This document shows, one piece after another, positions 49,601 through 63,546 of a DNA stretch of 64,000 nucleotides (its first letter is position 1; each line of letters starts with the position of its first letter). The notes beneath the pieces were generated by a model. The model was not told the DNA's origin. It ran no database searches and saw only the letters and a list, made by a program, of their open reading frames with translations. Origin of the DNA: Albula goreensis (Eukaryota; Chordata; Actinopteri; Albuliformes; Albulidae); contig CM040765.1 of the NCBI GenBank assembly GCA_022829145.1, forward strand, positions 13,417,792 to 13,481,791, read 5' to 3'. A program made the position numbers and the translations under genes.

Positions 49601-50667
49601 ACCAGAGGCTTGTTTGTTGCTAAAAATATCATTAATGAGACGTTCCAATGTACTCTGCACTGCTGCCGTTTCCCACAACCCACAGAGTGACTTGAAGCAT
49701 TCTGGTCTCCGAGCCAGTTGGATCACGGGAAGCAGTTGATGAGATACCATGAGTTTTCTCAAAATATTCAGCTCCTGTAAACTGTAAGGCAGACACAGAC
49801 ATCAGAGGTTCCTTGTGGTTATTAACTTCTCATTTTCCCATTATTTTGCAATTATGAATTGACTTCAAGCCCATCACAATCTGACAGTTGTTTTAGTCTT
49901 TTTGGTGAAACCTGTTAATTAAAACAGCTCTTCACATGTCCTTCCAATTTTGGAATGTAGACAACTTCGATTCCCATGGTACAGGAAGTAGCGACATTCT
50001 TCTAGCAAAGATTATAGACTCATTTATCATAATGTATAATTTTGTCCTATTGTTAACTGTATGGTATATACTGTTTCATTTTCTGGTTTAGAGTTATATA
50101 AATCTGTGCTCTACTCTTTGTGAATGGTCCACTGTGAAAAGTGCTGTATGTTCAGTCAAACTTCATCAAATCCAGCTTTATAGTATGTTGGCAACAAACT
50201 GATGTTGGATGGACATCAGCATATGTGTGGACATCAGTATATGTGCCGGATGGTACCACGCAAAGTGGTATGATTCAATAGTGTGAATTGAGTCTACTGA
50301 CTGCCAAAATTTAATTTGAAGGAAAGTAATTAGACATACCTTCTTTCGATACAGTCATTTATATTTTGCATGTGCCAAATGCAAAAAAAATGACACTGCA
50401 AGTCATTTTTCCCTTGTGGTGTGGTAAAGGACATGTACAGTATGCCTGACAGCAGTTACTGCATGCAAAGTTTTCTGAGCTTTTCTTTCACCAAAAAAGC
50501 ATAATAAAAGCGGAAGTATTGGTAGCTGAGGAAGTACAGCCAACTCTTTTATTTCATTTTATTTCCATGGCTAATCCCGAGTACTTCTGACAGCATATTG
50601 CACGGCCATGCTCCCCGCGTGCAAACACCCGTGATGCAGCGGCTCAGCTCACAGTGCACAGTCGCAG
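46623..50667. other. intronic sequence, nothing recognised
   Basis: No supported exon, RNA gene or mobile element. A small 18-bp imperfect duplication (GGACATCAGYATATGTGY) lies at 50211-50246. Confidence 0.5.
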
Positions 50668-50897
50668 GCTGGATGCCAGCATTTCACCACCACAGAAGTA
50701 GCATTACTGGATACCAACATTATACCACCTTGGGCGTAGCATGGATGGATGTCAGTATTTTAGCAGCCTAGAAGCAGCCAGGCTGTATGCCCCTGTTATG
50801 CCGCCTCAGAAGGAGCGTGGCTTGAGGCCAGCATTACACCATCTTGGGAGTAGCATGGCTGGATGCCAGCCTGTCTCACACTGGGGCTGGAGGGGCC
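50668..50897. repeat. degenerate tandem array, about 6 units of 38-39 bp
   Basis: Successive units start GCTGGATGCCAGCATT, CTGGATACCAACATTA, TGGATGTCAGTATTTT, TGTATGCCCCTGTTAT, TTGAGGCCAGCATTAC and TGGATGCCAGCCTGTC. Each has an AGYAGC or GTAGCATG-type end. The units are strongly diverged, so the array is old. The open frame 50741-50968 (+) across it is incidental. Confidence 0.65.
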
Positions 50898-51757
50898 AAG
50901 CTGCCGCTAAGACGGCTTTCCCGCGGTGTGAAAGGGGTGACTGGTGCCATGACTCTTATTATTTGTAGCAGCTCTGCAGGGGTCCCTGACTTCCTTAGTG
51001 ACCATCAACAGTGCTAAATTAGCCTCGCTAACGGTCAAGACTCCCGCCATAGTGGCCAAATGTTGGCTGGAGTGAGACTGGGTGGTGTCCAGGGTGAACT
51101 TTGTTACTTATGCTGTACTTCCATTTTTCTTTTTGTGTATCATTTTTACATCTGAAGATTTACTGTTGAAGTTTCTTGCTTGAAGGATAAAAGGGGATAG
51201 GCCTGAGAGAAGGGAGACATTGATGACCTCTTGCGCAGCTGCTGGTTTGTAAAGTGCAGCAGCCACCTACTGTCCCTTCCCCCTGCTCTGCCGACATCTC
51301 TTCTATCCAGAGATACAAGTGGATGCCGTCCAGCTGATAAGCATGGAAGGCTACAAAATGTGGAGTATTATTGCACCAGCCTGCTCCATCATGTGCTGCA
51401 AGCTAATGAGAAAATAAAAAGAATAGACAAGTGTTTAGTGCTCCTCTATTCATTCAAACCCAGAGGGTTTTTTGCCTGTTACTTTCTTCAGTTTTGCCTT
51501 TTGAAGCTGCTGCTTTGGGAGGTTCTGTCAGCGCGTCTGGAAGTGAAACAGGCACGGATCTGTCACAATCAGACAGATGGAGAGGGGAACATGTGTCATT
51601 GTCAGGTTTAGTGTGCTGTGAGGAGAAGCACAGGAGAGCATTCTGCCGCTGTGTGTAAGGGGAGCAGTGCATGCTATCCCACCCCGGTCTCCCATCTCAT
51701 GGACCGCCTTCGAAATGAAACCCATCAGATTCCTCCAGCGGAGGTAAATTTGACCTT
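50898..51757. other. intronic sequence, nothing recognised
   Basis: Contains overlapping open frames around 51231-51658 with no recognisable domain. Confidence 0.5.
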
Positions 51758-51968
51758 CGGCATTAAGCAGAAGTCCTTATCTAGAGTGAATTTCATAGAT
51801 TATGTTTTTAATACCTTATCCATCTTTACAGCTGAGTATTTTACTGAAGCACATCCGGTGAAGTATCTTTGTTCAAGGATATAGTGGCAATGCCCTGCCG
51901 GGGAATCAAGCCTGCAGCCACTCAGTTAGAACTGCAGGTCTGTAACCATTCTGCTACCCCGCTGCCCC
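51758..51968 (-). mobile_element. near-complete tRNA-derived SINE
   Basis: Read on the minus strand, it starts GGGGCAGCGGGGTAGCAGAA. An A box TAGCAGAATGG (51946-51956) and a B box GGCTTGATTCC (51902-51912; two changes from GGTTCGANTCC) follow. The body has CCTTGAACAAAGATACTTCA and ACTCAGCTGTAAAGATGG, and the tail TAAGGACTTCTGCTTAATGCC. Head, body and tail are all present, making this the best-preserved SINE in the window. It belongs to the same broad type as the fragment at 13634-13712. Confidence 0.78.
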
Positions 51969-54900
51969 TCCGCTGAATTAATCTCTTACATGCTCCTGTG
52001 CTCCCCCAGCCCACTTTAATCACCTTAGACAAAAATAACAGCTTATAGCATTATCCTGCATGTGCTCGTTACTCTTACTCAGACACTTAACGCTGCGGTG
52101 AAGTCACACTCATGGGACGGACGTAAAAGCGTTCAGCCACAAAAAAATGGCATTAAGGCTTGTCTGGGGGAAACATTAACGATTTGCCAATTTTTGTCTG
52201 AAAAAACATTTGCAGTTACAAAAAAATAAAAAAATGCAGCTTTGATTTTCTTGGCACCTCTGCATTTTCTCTGAATGTTCGCAGACTGTGTCCGTTGGGG
52301 TAGAGGGGAGACATTTTTGTCACGTTTTGGTAGGGTGTTTCATCACATTATTGGACATGTGTTTCCAATCAATTTGTTAGCAGTTGGGTTTAGCTGGTAA
52401 CGGCCACAGAAAAAGGGGTTTGATGTGAATGGTTAGTGGGGTTTGATCCAGATGGTTAGTGATCCCCGATAGATCTACTCTTATGCCCAATCCCACTTAC
52501 TGCTTTTATTAATGGGATTAATGGGGGTGCACGTGAACCAGAGCAAGTGTGAGTGAAAAACCAATTCCATTAAAATCAACTTCCCTCCTTCCTGCCAGTC
52601 TGCAACAATAAAACTCTGGCCTAGCTATTTTTTGGTCCCCTGGCCCTTGGCAGCAAACTATGGCTGGTTTGACGATGACATTTGCTGACCAGAGTTTTGC
52701 CTTTGTCTGTTGCGGAGGTCTGTGTGGCCTGGCCACTTTCTGCAGACCCAATTAAGGGCTTATTTGTCACTGGGCCCCTTGTTCTGAATGAATTGGAAAG
52801 AAAAATAAAAGATCCCAGTGTTTCTGAGGAGAAAGGTTGAGACTCCAATTGTGCAGAATATAAAGTGTGTGTAGCAGTCGTTTGGAAAGCTACATGGTCG
52901 AATAAAAAGCACTTCGCTAGTGTGAGAACTGAGCAATCAGCAATGAGGCCATGGCTCTAGTGTTCATTGTCTATTCATTAAGATCACTATAGCGCCGCCA
53001 TCCCACAGAAGCCGTACATAATAGCACCCAGAGTTCATGAGAAACCTGAGGGGGCAGGCCAACAGACATAGTGTTGTTCAGCGGGAAAAGATTTTGGTTG
53101 GCCAGATATTCACACACCTTGTCTTTCAGTATTGACTCTTCCTGTTTGACCCAGCACCTGTGGTGGTTCATCTGGTGGACTGCTGTACTAGAGTGTGCAT
53201 ACAAACAGCTGTTACCTAAATATTTATCATGGTGCGCACAATACTTTTGTGTGCCCCTCTGAATTGAATGATGGGATAGGTGGCAGCAGTCCCTGCAATG
53301 GCTGCTCCAAATTTAGCAAGAAAAGAAAAAAAAATGATAATACAGTCTTATTAAAATAACATAATAAAGAGAATTTCTTTCATTGTGACAGCCGGTGAGC
53401 TAAATTAATACAGTGTTGGAATGTTTGAGCTCCAGAGACTATTGCGAATGCTACTTTAAGAGAGGGTAAGAGTAAGAGTTCCTTTCAGTGCTGTAGCACA
53501 GAGTCTCTGGGGCTTTTGCTGTCAGGGATTGAGTGGGAAATAAGAGAATTAAACCAGGGGTTCTGGTACACTGTACACTGTACCATCGTTATTGGAGCAG
53601 AATTTCATCTGATCCTTTTTTTTCTTACTTTCCCACTGACTTCCCGCTGTCTACTTAATCAGTGTCAGCCAAACATTGAAGAGTGTCTCAAAGTCCAGCT
53701 GTGTGATTATGTGGAAATTTTGGCACGGTTCTTTGCGCCTTTAAACCTGAGGTGTTTTCCGGCCACAGAAGTTGGTCTGACATCACTGGTGGTGTAGCTA
53801 TAGAAAAGCATGGATAATAAAAAGGTGTCCCTGAATTTCAATTTTATTTCTAAATGAAGAGAATTTTCATTGAATTTTCCTGTTAAAAGATGTTAGATTT
53901 CTTTAGATTTTGTTTTGTAGTATTTTTTTCTATTTAGAGGTACAAATGAGAACTTATGTATGAGAGGGGGATATGAGGGGGGATACAAAATTTAAGAACA
54001 AAAATATTGCCTGGAGGGATACTATGAACCATTTAAAAAAATGTGCTTTAGTCCCTCACATTTATGGCTGTGCCTAACATTAGCTGTTTGAACACAGATA
54101 TATTCTACCTTGTGAAAAACAATTTGATCTTTACGTCAGAAATACAATATATGAGGGATCTCATGCTCTCAAAGTTAATCAAATAAAAATGACTCTGATC
54201 TCACTGAAAATGAGGCTTTATCCCAGAGCAGCCGCTGTGGCAGACTTTCACCGAGTTCTTCTGGACAGCTAGCTAAACCTGCTCCTCTGTCGTGCAGCAA
54301 GTTGGAGTTTCCTTTGTGTGTGTGCCATGCTGTTTAATCATTTGAACTAACGTTGGCTGGTTGGCCAAATGGCTATCGGTCTTAAAGTTGTGGTCTCTCA
54401 GCTTGACACGAATGACACCCCGCTAATTGTGTTCAGACAGCACAGTGCTTTCATTACGGCCACCTGCAAATTACCGCATCAGAGTGCACATTCAGTAGCC
54501 GCTTCTTTGTTGTTGCGATGTCGCCGAGGAAAGTGTTTTCCAGCCTCCTGGCGCAGTGCAGCTCCTCTCAATGCAAGTGTCTGTGCTGGGGCAGTCGTCC
54601 ATGACTGATGGGTGGCCAGACCCACTTTTAGTGGCTAGTGGCTACATCTCCACAGTCAGGCTGACCAGTTTGTGCTAAAAGCTTCAGTAAGTTCGCACCT
54701 TATGCTTCATGCGTTGATGCCTCATGGAGATGACCTCTGGCAGCTGCTCTGTCTGAGAGCATCCCAGCAGACTTCTGAGATCCCTAGGCTGGTGTCCTTG
54801 GTCACTCTCCCAGTGAAAGATGCCCGCCAATGGCTATGTATTTATAACAAGCTATCAGTCCCTTACCATGATTTCTCTGATGAAGGCCAAGGGCATTTTT

Positions 54901-55603
54901 AAAGGTCTGAATACATAACTTGAGGCACTGAGAAAGTGAAGCTGAGCCTCCATCGAAAGCAGGAACTGGCTGTGAAAAAGCAACACACCCTGGCACGAGG
55001 CGGACTCAGCATCAGTGTGGCTGTGGAAATGTAGCTAATGTTTCATCAGAAAAACAAACCTGACTAATCAAGGTTTCTACATGGATACTTTCATCTGAAG
55101 TCAAAAAGGAAGAAGAACATTAAAAAAACTGCAGAGTGACTTGATTCTTACAGCTGCATCTGGAACTCAGTTGTCTGAAATTAAACATTAATCATTGAAA
55201 TGACTGTTTTCTTTCCTCTGCCATTGTGGCATGCCAAATCTCATTTTAAGCCCATTGGCTGCTTGTACAATGCCTTACAAATACTTGCTTGTTGGAACTG
55301 AGAATCACAGATGAATCAGTCGTTGAGAGTCATATTTTGAAATTTGAGCAATAGAATATTTACATGAATAATTTATCTCATTTGTAAACAATAAACCATT
55401 CTACATTTCACGTCAGACTGTGAAATTGGTTTACTGTGGAAGTATATGCCTTCATGCATTGTGTATTTCAGCTTAAACTTTAAATCAAAGTGAAAGCCAT
55501 TCATATTACTGACAATGACTGTGGAAGTAGTAAGGCTTGCCCTCTGCACCAAATCTACTTTACATTTTGGAATTTGTTTTACCTAAGGGTTGATTTTAGT
55601 ACA
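51969..55603. other. intronic sequence, nothing recognised
   Basis: No exon or element supported. Confidence 0.5.
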
Positions 55604-55605
55604 AC

Positions 55606-55638
<33 letters not shown>
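55604..55638. repeat. (AAT)n microsatellite, about 11 units
   Basis: An uninterrupted AAT/ATA trinucleotide run of about 35 bases. Confidence 0.92.
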
Positions 55639-58600
55639 TTTATAAAAATAATATTTATATGGTGTTTTTTATCTCAAGTTGTCAAAGCATTGTTATAGAA
55701 GCTTTTGTTTTTTTCCACAGTTCTCTGTCCCCCATGGATGACTATGATTGCTCTATAGCTCTAATTCTGTCCTATTTACTGCCCTTTTGTCATCCTGTTC
55801 AGTCCTTCCTGTGGGACTGTCTGTCAGGAGCAGACTATATGTGCAGAGCGTACAGTAATTTGAGACAGTGCGGCATGGAAACCAGGCAAACTGTGTCAGT
55901 GTCCCATAAGAAACCATTTATTATGAAATGCGCTCTGTGCTAATATATGGGATCTTCAGACATCTTGCTCTGAAAGTGTGGCAGTAACCACAGCTTGTTT
56001 TCATACATATTAGTCTTTGGAAAATTTGGAGTAGCACCATGGGGTTCTCACGGGAGGAGCACTTTTTCAGCTTGTAATGTAGGGCATTGGTCTCATTTTT
56101 GTTTCTCAAAAAAGCGTTGTAAAGTATTTATGAATTTTCCTTCCTCCCCTGGAACAATGAGAAGAAGAATATCCCATTGAAGCTTTAGGCTGATTAGCTG
56201 TGGATTTGTAGGGCTTAGAGAGACTTTGTGGACCACTTTGAGTTATTGTCAGCATACTGTAAAAGGGACAAAGCAGCTATCTGAGAGGAGGGGGCACCAT
56301 TAACCCTGATTAATGGATCAGCCCCCCTGAGATTGTGGAACGGAGTTTGTCCAGTGTCCATGCCAGATTTCTAAACGATGCAGCACAGACTTAAGCCAAC
56401 GTTAAGGCTCAGCTTTATGTTTAGATAAGGCATGTCTTAAAACTGGTGATGACTGGTGTCGTCAAGCAACATTCACAGTGGAACGGCCTTAACACTACTG
56501 CCGGACAGAATGACACATGGAAAAACCTGCAGGACTCCAAGCACCCTCAGAGAAGGGGCTTCTGTTTTGTCTTTGATCTGACACAGATTTGTAAAGTACT
56601 TAGCTGAAGGAGCAAGGTAAAGAGCAGAGAAAAGTCTGCATCCCGTATTAGCAGAACTTAATATTTCATGGCCTCCGCAAGGAAACATCTCAATGGTTGG
56701 AGAAGTGTTCTGTGCTGTCAGATGTTCATGTAATTTATGTGTTTCCTGAACCTTTAGGTCTGGCTTTGTAATGCCGGGGATAGGTATGGGAAATCTCACT
56801 CTGGAATTCCAGCCCAGAAGCAGATTTTTATTACTCTGAACCATCAGTAAGGTGCACGATGATTGTACTTGGCACAGTTCATGCAAGTGTCTCAGATTTA
56901 CTGCTCTGATTTTATAGCTCCATTCAAACTGCGTTTTCACGATGATTCTGGCATACAGTTACGTATTCTATGCTACCAATCAACCTAGGCCTGTTGCGCA
57001 AAAGCATGTGTTGGACTTACTAGGATTCCTTCCAAGATTACATCAAATAATATAATACCCTTTCCATGAGATGAGCACACAGATTTTCATATGGACAGGT
57101 GGCATGATTTTATGTATGATAGCAGTGCATGCTTCTAGAGCAGTGATTCTGTAATTGTGGTTGATGCAGGTTGTAAGATAAATATAAAGGGAGAAATGTA
57201 TATTTTACTCTTTCCAATTACATGGTAAAACTAAACACCGCATTAATTATATTTAGTTGTTTTGAGAATTGGTACAGCCATCGCAATTTTATGTTACAAC
57301 ATATGTTAGGCTATGTTTTATTACAGGGTGTGTAATGGAAAATGGGCCCCCTGACTCTTTTGGAACCCTCTAGGGCACAGAGTATGACATTATACGGACA
57401 TATGACTTCTGGAGCCTTTGGGTGGGACCTATTGTGTATTTTCTGAGCCTCCACTTATTCCATTAAAACGCAGGTGTTGAGAGAGTTGGAGTGGGGATGA
57501 TGGTGACCTTTGGCTGAGCCCGGGGCATGATTCTGCAAGCCCACCGCCTTAGCCAATCATGTGTCTGGACTCATTTACAGAGGCCTCTCTTCAGCTGCCA
57601 AAACATATACCCTCACAGAGGCAAATGTTGGCTACCAAGCCAGGGCTCAGCTGTGACATTGAGATTTTATATGCATTGATGTCCTCTCCAAAGGCAATGC
57701 ACACTCAGGATGTGACCTGTGATCATGGTATAAATGCCTGAACTAGCAGGATGCACTTCTGAGGTTACTTATTATCTTTATTGGCGCACTCGGGTCTTGG
57801 CTGTCAAGTGGGCCATGTCTCTGGCATGTGTCTGAAGCACTCCCCAGTTCTCTATATTTTATGAATTTATTCTCCCTTTGCCACTGTGTTGGTCTGAACC
57901 TTTCAGCAAAGGCTTTGTCCCTCAGTGTGTCAACTGCATCACACTGGTTCTGCAAAAACCTGAATCTCAACTCAGTTTTTGAGTTTGATATAGAAAGTTG
58001 AGATAGAAGACTTGCTTCATCAGTGGAGCGCTGTCAATATTTCATGGCTCTGTGCCTAACAAAGTGAATTCAAGACACCTTGTGACTCAAGTGTGTAATG
58101 TAATGTAATAATAAAACAGGTTTTCCCATTTCCTGAAGAGTTGTCTTTTTGGAGACATACTGGCAGTGTACTATGGCCATTGACTGCAGTGGTATTGAAT
58201 TGCTAAAATGGCGCTGTAGGATTTGGCATCCTCTTCTCTCCTTCATAATAAGGGAGCCAAGCATCCATTTCCCCTACAGCTGCTGTACCAAACAAAACCA
58301 AGGCTTCAGTGAAACTGTGCCGTAATGCCCTCAGGCAAGATTGATGGCTATGGAGTGTCCTCTATCAACAACGGCGGGGAGGGGGGGACTTGCTTTGGCA
58401 CACAAACCCCCAACCCCAAGGCGTTTTTTCACTCCCACACAGAGTGGCCCCTCCATTTTGAAAAGTCCAGCGTGTTTGTGTGACGGACGCTTTGTTTCCA
58501 TTGAAGTGCGTGCTCTTTAGCTGCTTTTGTCGAGTTGTAGACTGAAAGCGCACGGCAGCCGTGGCAGAGGATGAGCCGTGACGAACCGTCTTGGGAAAAC

Positions 58601-61600
58601 AAACATTTGAATTTCATTTTGCTTTAGTGTCAGCGGTCTAATTAGTCAACACTAAGACCAGGGGGAGCCTGTCCCCCCGCCTTTTCATATAGCATCTGTA
58701 GGTTCACTTGTTGGTGAGCTTTACTGTCAGCCTAAAGTAAAACTTAGCACTTAAGAAAAATATTGGTGCATCATTCAATTGTACGGGGGAGAAATTTGGT
58801 TCATTGTTCCAAATAACTAGGATGCCTTTCTTTGCCACATTGACAGGTAGCCTCACTGAAGGAATTCAGATTGTGTTGATGAATGACTAAGGTCAGGAAG
58901 GTCAGCACAGAGGCAGATGGAATGCGGGAATGCTCTTGGCCCTTGGTCTGCAAGAGTCGTAATGTAATGAATGATCTCCACCGAAGATTAACACAAGTGC
59001 TACACTGCACTGGAGAGCCTGCACTGTGTGTAGCTATCGGCTGTCAGATCTGTATATTGCTGGCAATCTGATTTCCCCACAGGGAAAGGATTTTCTCTTA
59101 AGGGAATGGATTCTGTCTCGGGCCCTCTATTGAATCAGTTGTATTTTAGTGTTGATTGAAGAAAGAAGTGTGTTTGTACAATGCTGTTTTACCACATTTC
59201 AGTGTTGGTGCTGATTTGGGAGTCTGTAGACAGTTTGTATAATAAAACTGATTTTCTGAGGAAATGGGCTTTGATTGCTGCTCATTCCACTTCCCTCCAG
59301 AAGATAATGGTGTCTGGCTGTGTGTTGTGTGTGCCATTTCAGCCGAAATATTACAGCCAAAGTATTATGCATGGAGTGCGGTGTATTCAAATTTTGGCGT
59401 TCGCCAAGCGTTGTGAGTTTGTGATTTATTGGGACGGGTTTTCACAGTATTCTTTTGTAGTTGGAAATGACTCCAGCTATGCAGAACTATCATTGTTATG
59501 ATATGAATTTCAATATTTGTATGATTGTCTATTGTTATGCATGTATGATATTTTGAACTCCATCTAGAGAGTGAAATATTTTTGAGAGAAAACATTTTAA
59601 GTTAGTTTCAGTTGCACTGTTTCAGATTTTTGTCCATCTCCATCTTTGTTTTCAATGGAGAGCAGAAGGCTGTTGATGCAGGGTTTGTAAATATGGACTC
59701 AGCTCCTCATTATACGAATAGTTTATGCAGAACTTTGGAGCAGGAACTGCGGATTTAGAGCAAAGCTAGTGATGAGATGACTACAAATATTTATTCCCTA
59801 CATGCCAGATATACTGTCCAAGGCATACACTAACTTTGGTAATTGTATGACTGTTGGGATTAAGGGGCACATATGGACTTACTTTAGCGCTTGGAGGCTG
59901 CTGTCAGTTATATAATCAGATAGCATTGGGGTGATTCATTGGATACAAGGCAAGCCATTAGGTGTGAACTGAATGGCCATTTATGTTGATGGAAGGAGAG
60001 CACAGTTCACGCCCTGGACCGCATGTACTCCTTTAGCCAGGACAGTTACTTCTTGATGCTCTCCATCTGCTAAAGAGCACCAATGAATCCTTAGCTGAAA
60101 TGAGTGGAATATGCATTATGAACAGTCTGAGTGTGCAGTGTTATATTACAAGAGCTGCCAATATCAGACAGGAGAGGGTAGAAATGTTAGCCAAAAGACT
60201 GCACCCAGGGACTGTGAAGGTCATGTTCATTAGGAATACTGTAATGACTAGTCTACTGATTAAAAAATAAAGTATATATTATTTGGAAATGTGCAGTATT
60301 ATTACAGCCTTACACTTATTGGATGTATTCTGGAGAAATATTCAAGTTATAAATTGAAAGGTAATACTGAGCTGCAGTAGCCTCTGAAGAATACAGGTGT
60401 GTTGAGCAGTATTCTTTTGTATGGGTGGGAAGTCTTAACCATTTTACTAGGGTGCAAACAGCATCATATATTCTAGGAAAGATCAGTGCTGATGGAGTAA
60501 ACAGGCTTGCACTGTGGAGCTGTTTGATAACCCCCTGGCACTAAGGTTACCCCAGTCCTACACAGCTCATTTGTTTTTACTGCTTTGCATTGCAGTCATC
60601 AGGACCTGAGAGATGAAATACGACCTTTCAACCTGTCACATTGGTTACGAAATGCAATATAAATGCCACAGAATGACCAGGGAGCTGTGTGAGGAGATGA
60701 TCTCTACATTGATGGAAATTGGACCATTTTAATGCTACATTTACAGAGCTGCACCATTTAACTTCACTGCACCCATTATGTATGTAATCCCATAATGTCA
60801 TTGTCAAAGCCATTTTGTTGTGGTATACTTATATTTTCTAATGCAGAAAGGTTTTGTACAAATTGTGATTATTGTCAAAGTAAATTTTCATTGCAGGAGC
60901 ACTTTAAAAGGCATTATCTAATTAAAAAAACACTTCCTCCCTTCTCAGGTTGAACTGCTTGTTTTTGTGATACTTGGGGGTGCAACTTGATTTGAAATGA
61001 GTGCTTTCCTGTCTCTGGTACAGCGCAATGTCAGCCACTTAATTACTGTTGACACTGGTATATGCTTGAGATATCATAGTCATACTGGCTCCACTATACA
61101 CTGCCACTTACTGAAGAATGAAGCTATTAACAGTGTATCATTAGCTGTTGTGATTTTAGCATTGTTATTTATCAGTCAGTGATTAGCGAGCTCAGGTGAG
61201 TGGAACTGGTTCCCGCTTTGGCCCATTTATAATAAATATCTGTTGATTGCTTCGGCTGAACTCTCTCATGTCCGAAGAGCATTCACCTCTCCCCCTCAGA
61301 GATATTAATGAGGCAGCACTTGCCTTTGAGGTCTCAGGACAAGTGGTATTCAAGGGGAATCTCAATGCAATCTGACTGTCATAGCTTTGAGAATGACTAA
61401 CTGCTGATTTCTTATCTATGACTTCATGGCCTGAGTCCCATTTTTATTAGCATAGCACTTGCTATCAGTGTGGGGCTTAAATAATCTTGTCTCTGTTCTA
61501 CTTTATTTTTGTTGTTGGAGATGGAGTTGTGTTTTCTTTTTTATTTCCAGCAGACATTTCTTGAACAGCACAGCTGACATAGCAGTTTGGACTGACAGCT

Positions 61601-63103
61601 AGATAACAGCTTGCTTGTTTAGCGATACCCTAATTAAGATATAACAATGGAAGATGTTAGATGTTGGGAAGAGGCCGTGATCAGTTTTTTAACAGGATTT
61701 GGCCACAAAGAGAAGTCAGACGCAAAACAACAAAGTGGAGCCAGCCTGAGATAACGTGAGCCTGAGCCCATTCATCAAAACAGAATCCTTTGTCAGATTC
61801 TGAACCAATCTGGGCTGTCCGCATCGCACCGCACTCTGTTAACACCTAATGAAGGATGGCTGCTGCTCTCTGCTGAAGAAGAGGAAGGGCGTTGGGTCAC
61901 TGTGTTTTTGGAGGTGATGAATTCATCAAGTACCCCATCGGCATGGCTCTGATTTCACCGCGTTTTTATTTGATTCCATTACACTTCCATTCGCAGTGAC
62001 AAAGCTGACACTATTTCTCCATAAAAAAATATTCATGTTTCATTTTAATTATAAAACTCCGTGCATCACATAACCAATTTCTTAATCTTAGTTCTTCAAG
62101 GCCAAGAAGCTGTCAGAATCCTACAGTACCTGTTCTATTACTGGTGAAGAGACCGATTGTATCTGCTTCATTAAATGGCTCCCCTTTGTAGAACCCGCGC
62201 TCCTAAAGAAAAAGCAGGGCTCCTTCCTCGCACGCAGCGGAGCGAGAAGAGCAGGGATGAGGTAGCGAGTGGAGTGCAGTTAAATTATGGTTCAGTCCTC
62301 CTCCATTAAGGGCATGTGGAGCAAGGGTACAGCTCTGTAAGCCTAACCTAAGCTGGCTGAATGACGCTGGCCTTCTGCTTCATTTACTGTGTCATTGTAA
62401 AATAACCTGGGGTTGTGGTGTTATGAGTGCATCTGAGTTGGTATTATTATTGTTATTAATAATAAAATAAACAGGGTGATTAGTTCTGTAATAAACAGCT
62501 TGAATAACATTGCTGATGCTAGGCAATGTGTAATGGAGTAATTCCAATAACAATGATAGCCAGGCTTGCAAATATTTTATGATAAAATGTGTTTGCAGTT
62601 TTATCACCCTCAGCCTAAAGGAGTTTAACATAATCAGCACTGTTTTTAAATTTCAGTTCAGTTCAGATTGGGCCCATCTTATGTGGTTAATGTTGTTTTT
62701 GCTATATTGTACTTAATCTGCATTTAACCATGATTTTTTTTCAAACAAACCTTTTTCAGTATTCATATCCAGTCAAGTCAATTCTAATTCATATCTGATG
62801 AGAATCAATTTGTTTCCAATCATATGCAAAGTCTTTGGCAATGACCTCATGTACCAAAGAATGGCTATGATCGAATTACACCAGTGGCATATTGCAATAT
62901 TACCATGTAATTTGGTAACCAATTTACATAACCAGTAAATTGTCCACATATCCTTCATTATGGGAACTATATAAGGGTAAGAGATCCTCATGTCGGCAGA
63001 CAATTCAATAGCTTGGAATTATAGACATCTATCCGCAGCACAGTGTCGTTATGGTGAGAGATCTAAACTTCAAGCCCCACAGCAATGAGCTGCATGTCTG
63101 TAC
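55639..63103. other. intronic sequence, no exon recognised
   Basis: Mostly featureless. It contains a 155-codon minus-strand open frame at 56473-56940 with no recognised family, and a short AT/ATT repeat at about 62441-62471. Confidence 0.5.
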
Positions 63104-63107
63104 CATG

Positions 63108-63546
63108 TGTGGCGCCGGGAGAGGTGGAGGGAGGAGCAAGCTCCTCAGCTCCTCCCATTGTATTGCTGTCAGTCTCCTGGTTTCCTCCCTCAGCCTGGAG
63201 AAGTAACTGGAGCTGCAACAGCAGACGCCTCACTAACAGGCAGGCTCACCTGCGAGTGATTTCTAATCAACTCAGCTGTGGGCACTTGCCTTCAATTAGG
63301 CCATCTATTTAAGCACAGCCTAAGAGGCTGAAAGGGGGTCTTGTTGGAACTGTTGGACTTTTTGTGTTTGGATGGCTGTGCTGTTTTTCTGTTTTGCCCT
63401 GTTTTGTATTGAGCCCTTTGTTAGTGTTTTCTTTTCCCCAAAAAGGGGGTAATAAATGGCCTTTGGCCTTTTCAGTTGAACTTTTTGTTGGGTTTTACCT
63501 TCCACTCACCACCCGGCACAGTGGCCACACCTGCCACTTTGTCACA
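63108..63546 (+). mobile_element. probable solo LTR of an LTR retrotransposon (439 bp)
   Basis: It starts TGTGGCGCC and ends TTTGTCACA, so it has TG...CA ends with a short imperfect terminal inverted repeat. It is flanked on both sides by CATG (63104-63107 and 63547-63550), a 4-bp target-site duplication. Inside are a TATA-like TATTTAAG (63305-63312) and AATAAA (63451-63456) in the order expected of an LTR read on the + strand. No coding interior or second LTR is present in the window, so it is most simply a solo LTR left by recombination. The superfamily (Gypsy, ERV or other) cannot be told from the LTR alone. Confidence 0.62.

Noticed and set aside
51231-51658. Overlapping 126- and 75-codon open frames
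   Set aside because: No recognisable domain in either frame, and no exon borders connecting them to tmtc2.
46452-51968. Functional tRNA genes at the A/B-box matches
   Set aside because: The boxes sit at the head of SINE bodies, carry mismatches and no cloverleaf with an intact acceptor stem could be drawn.
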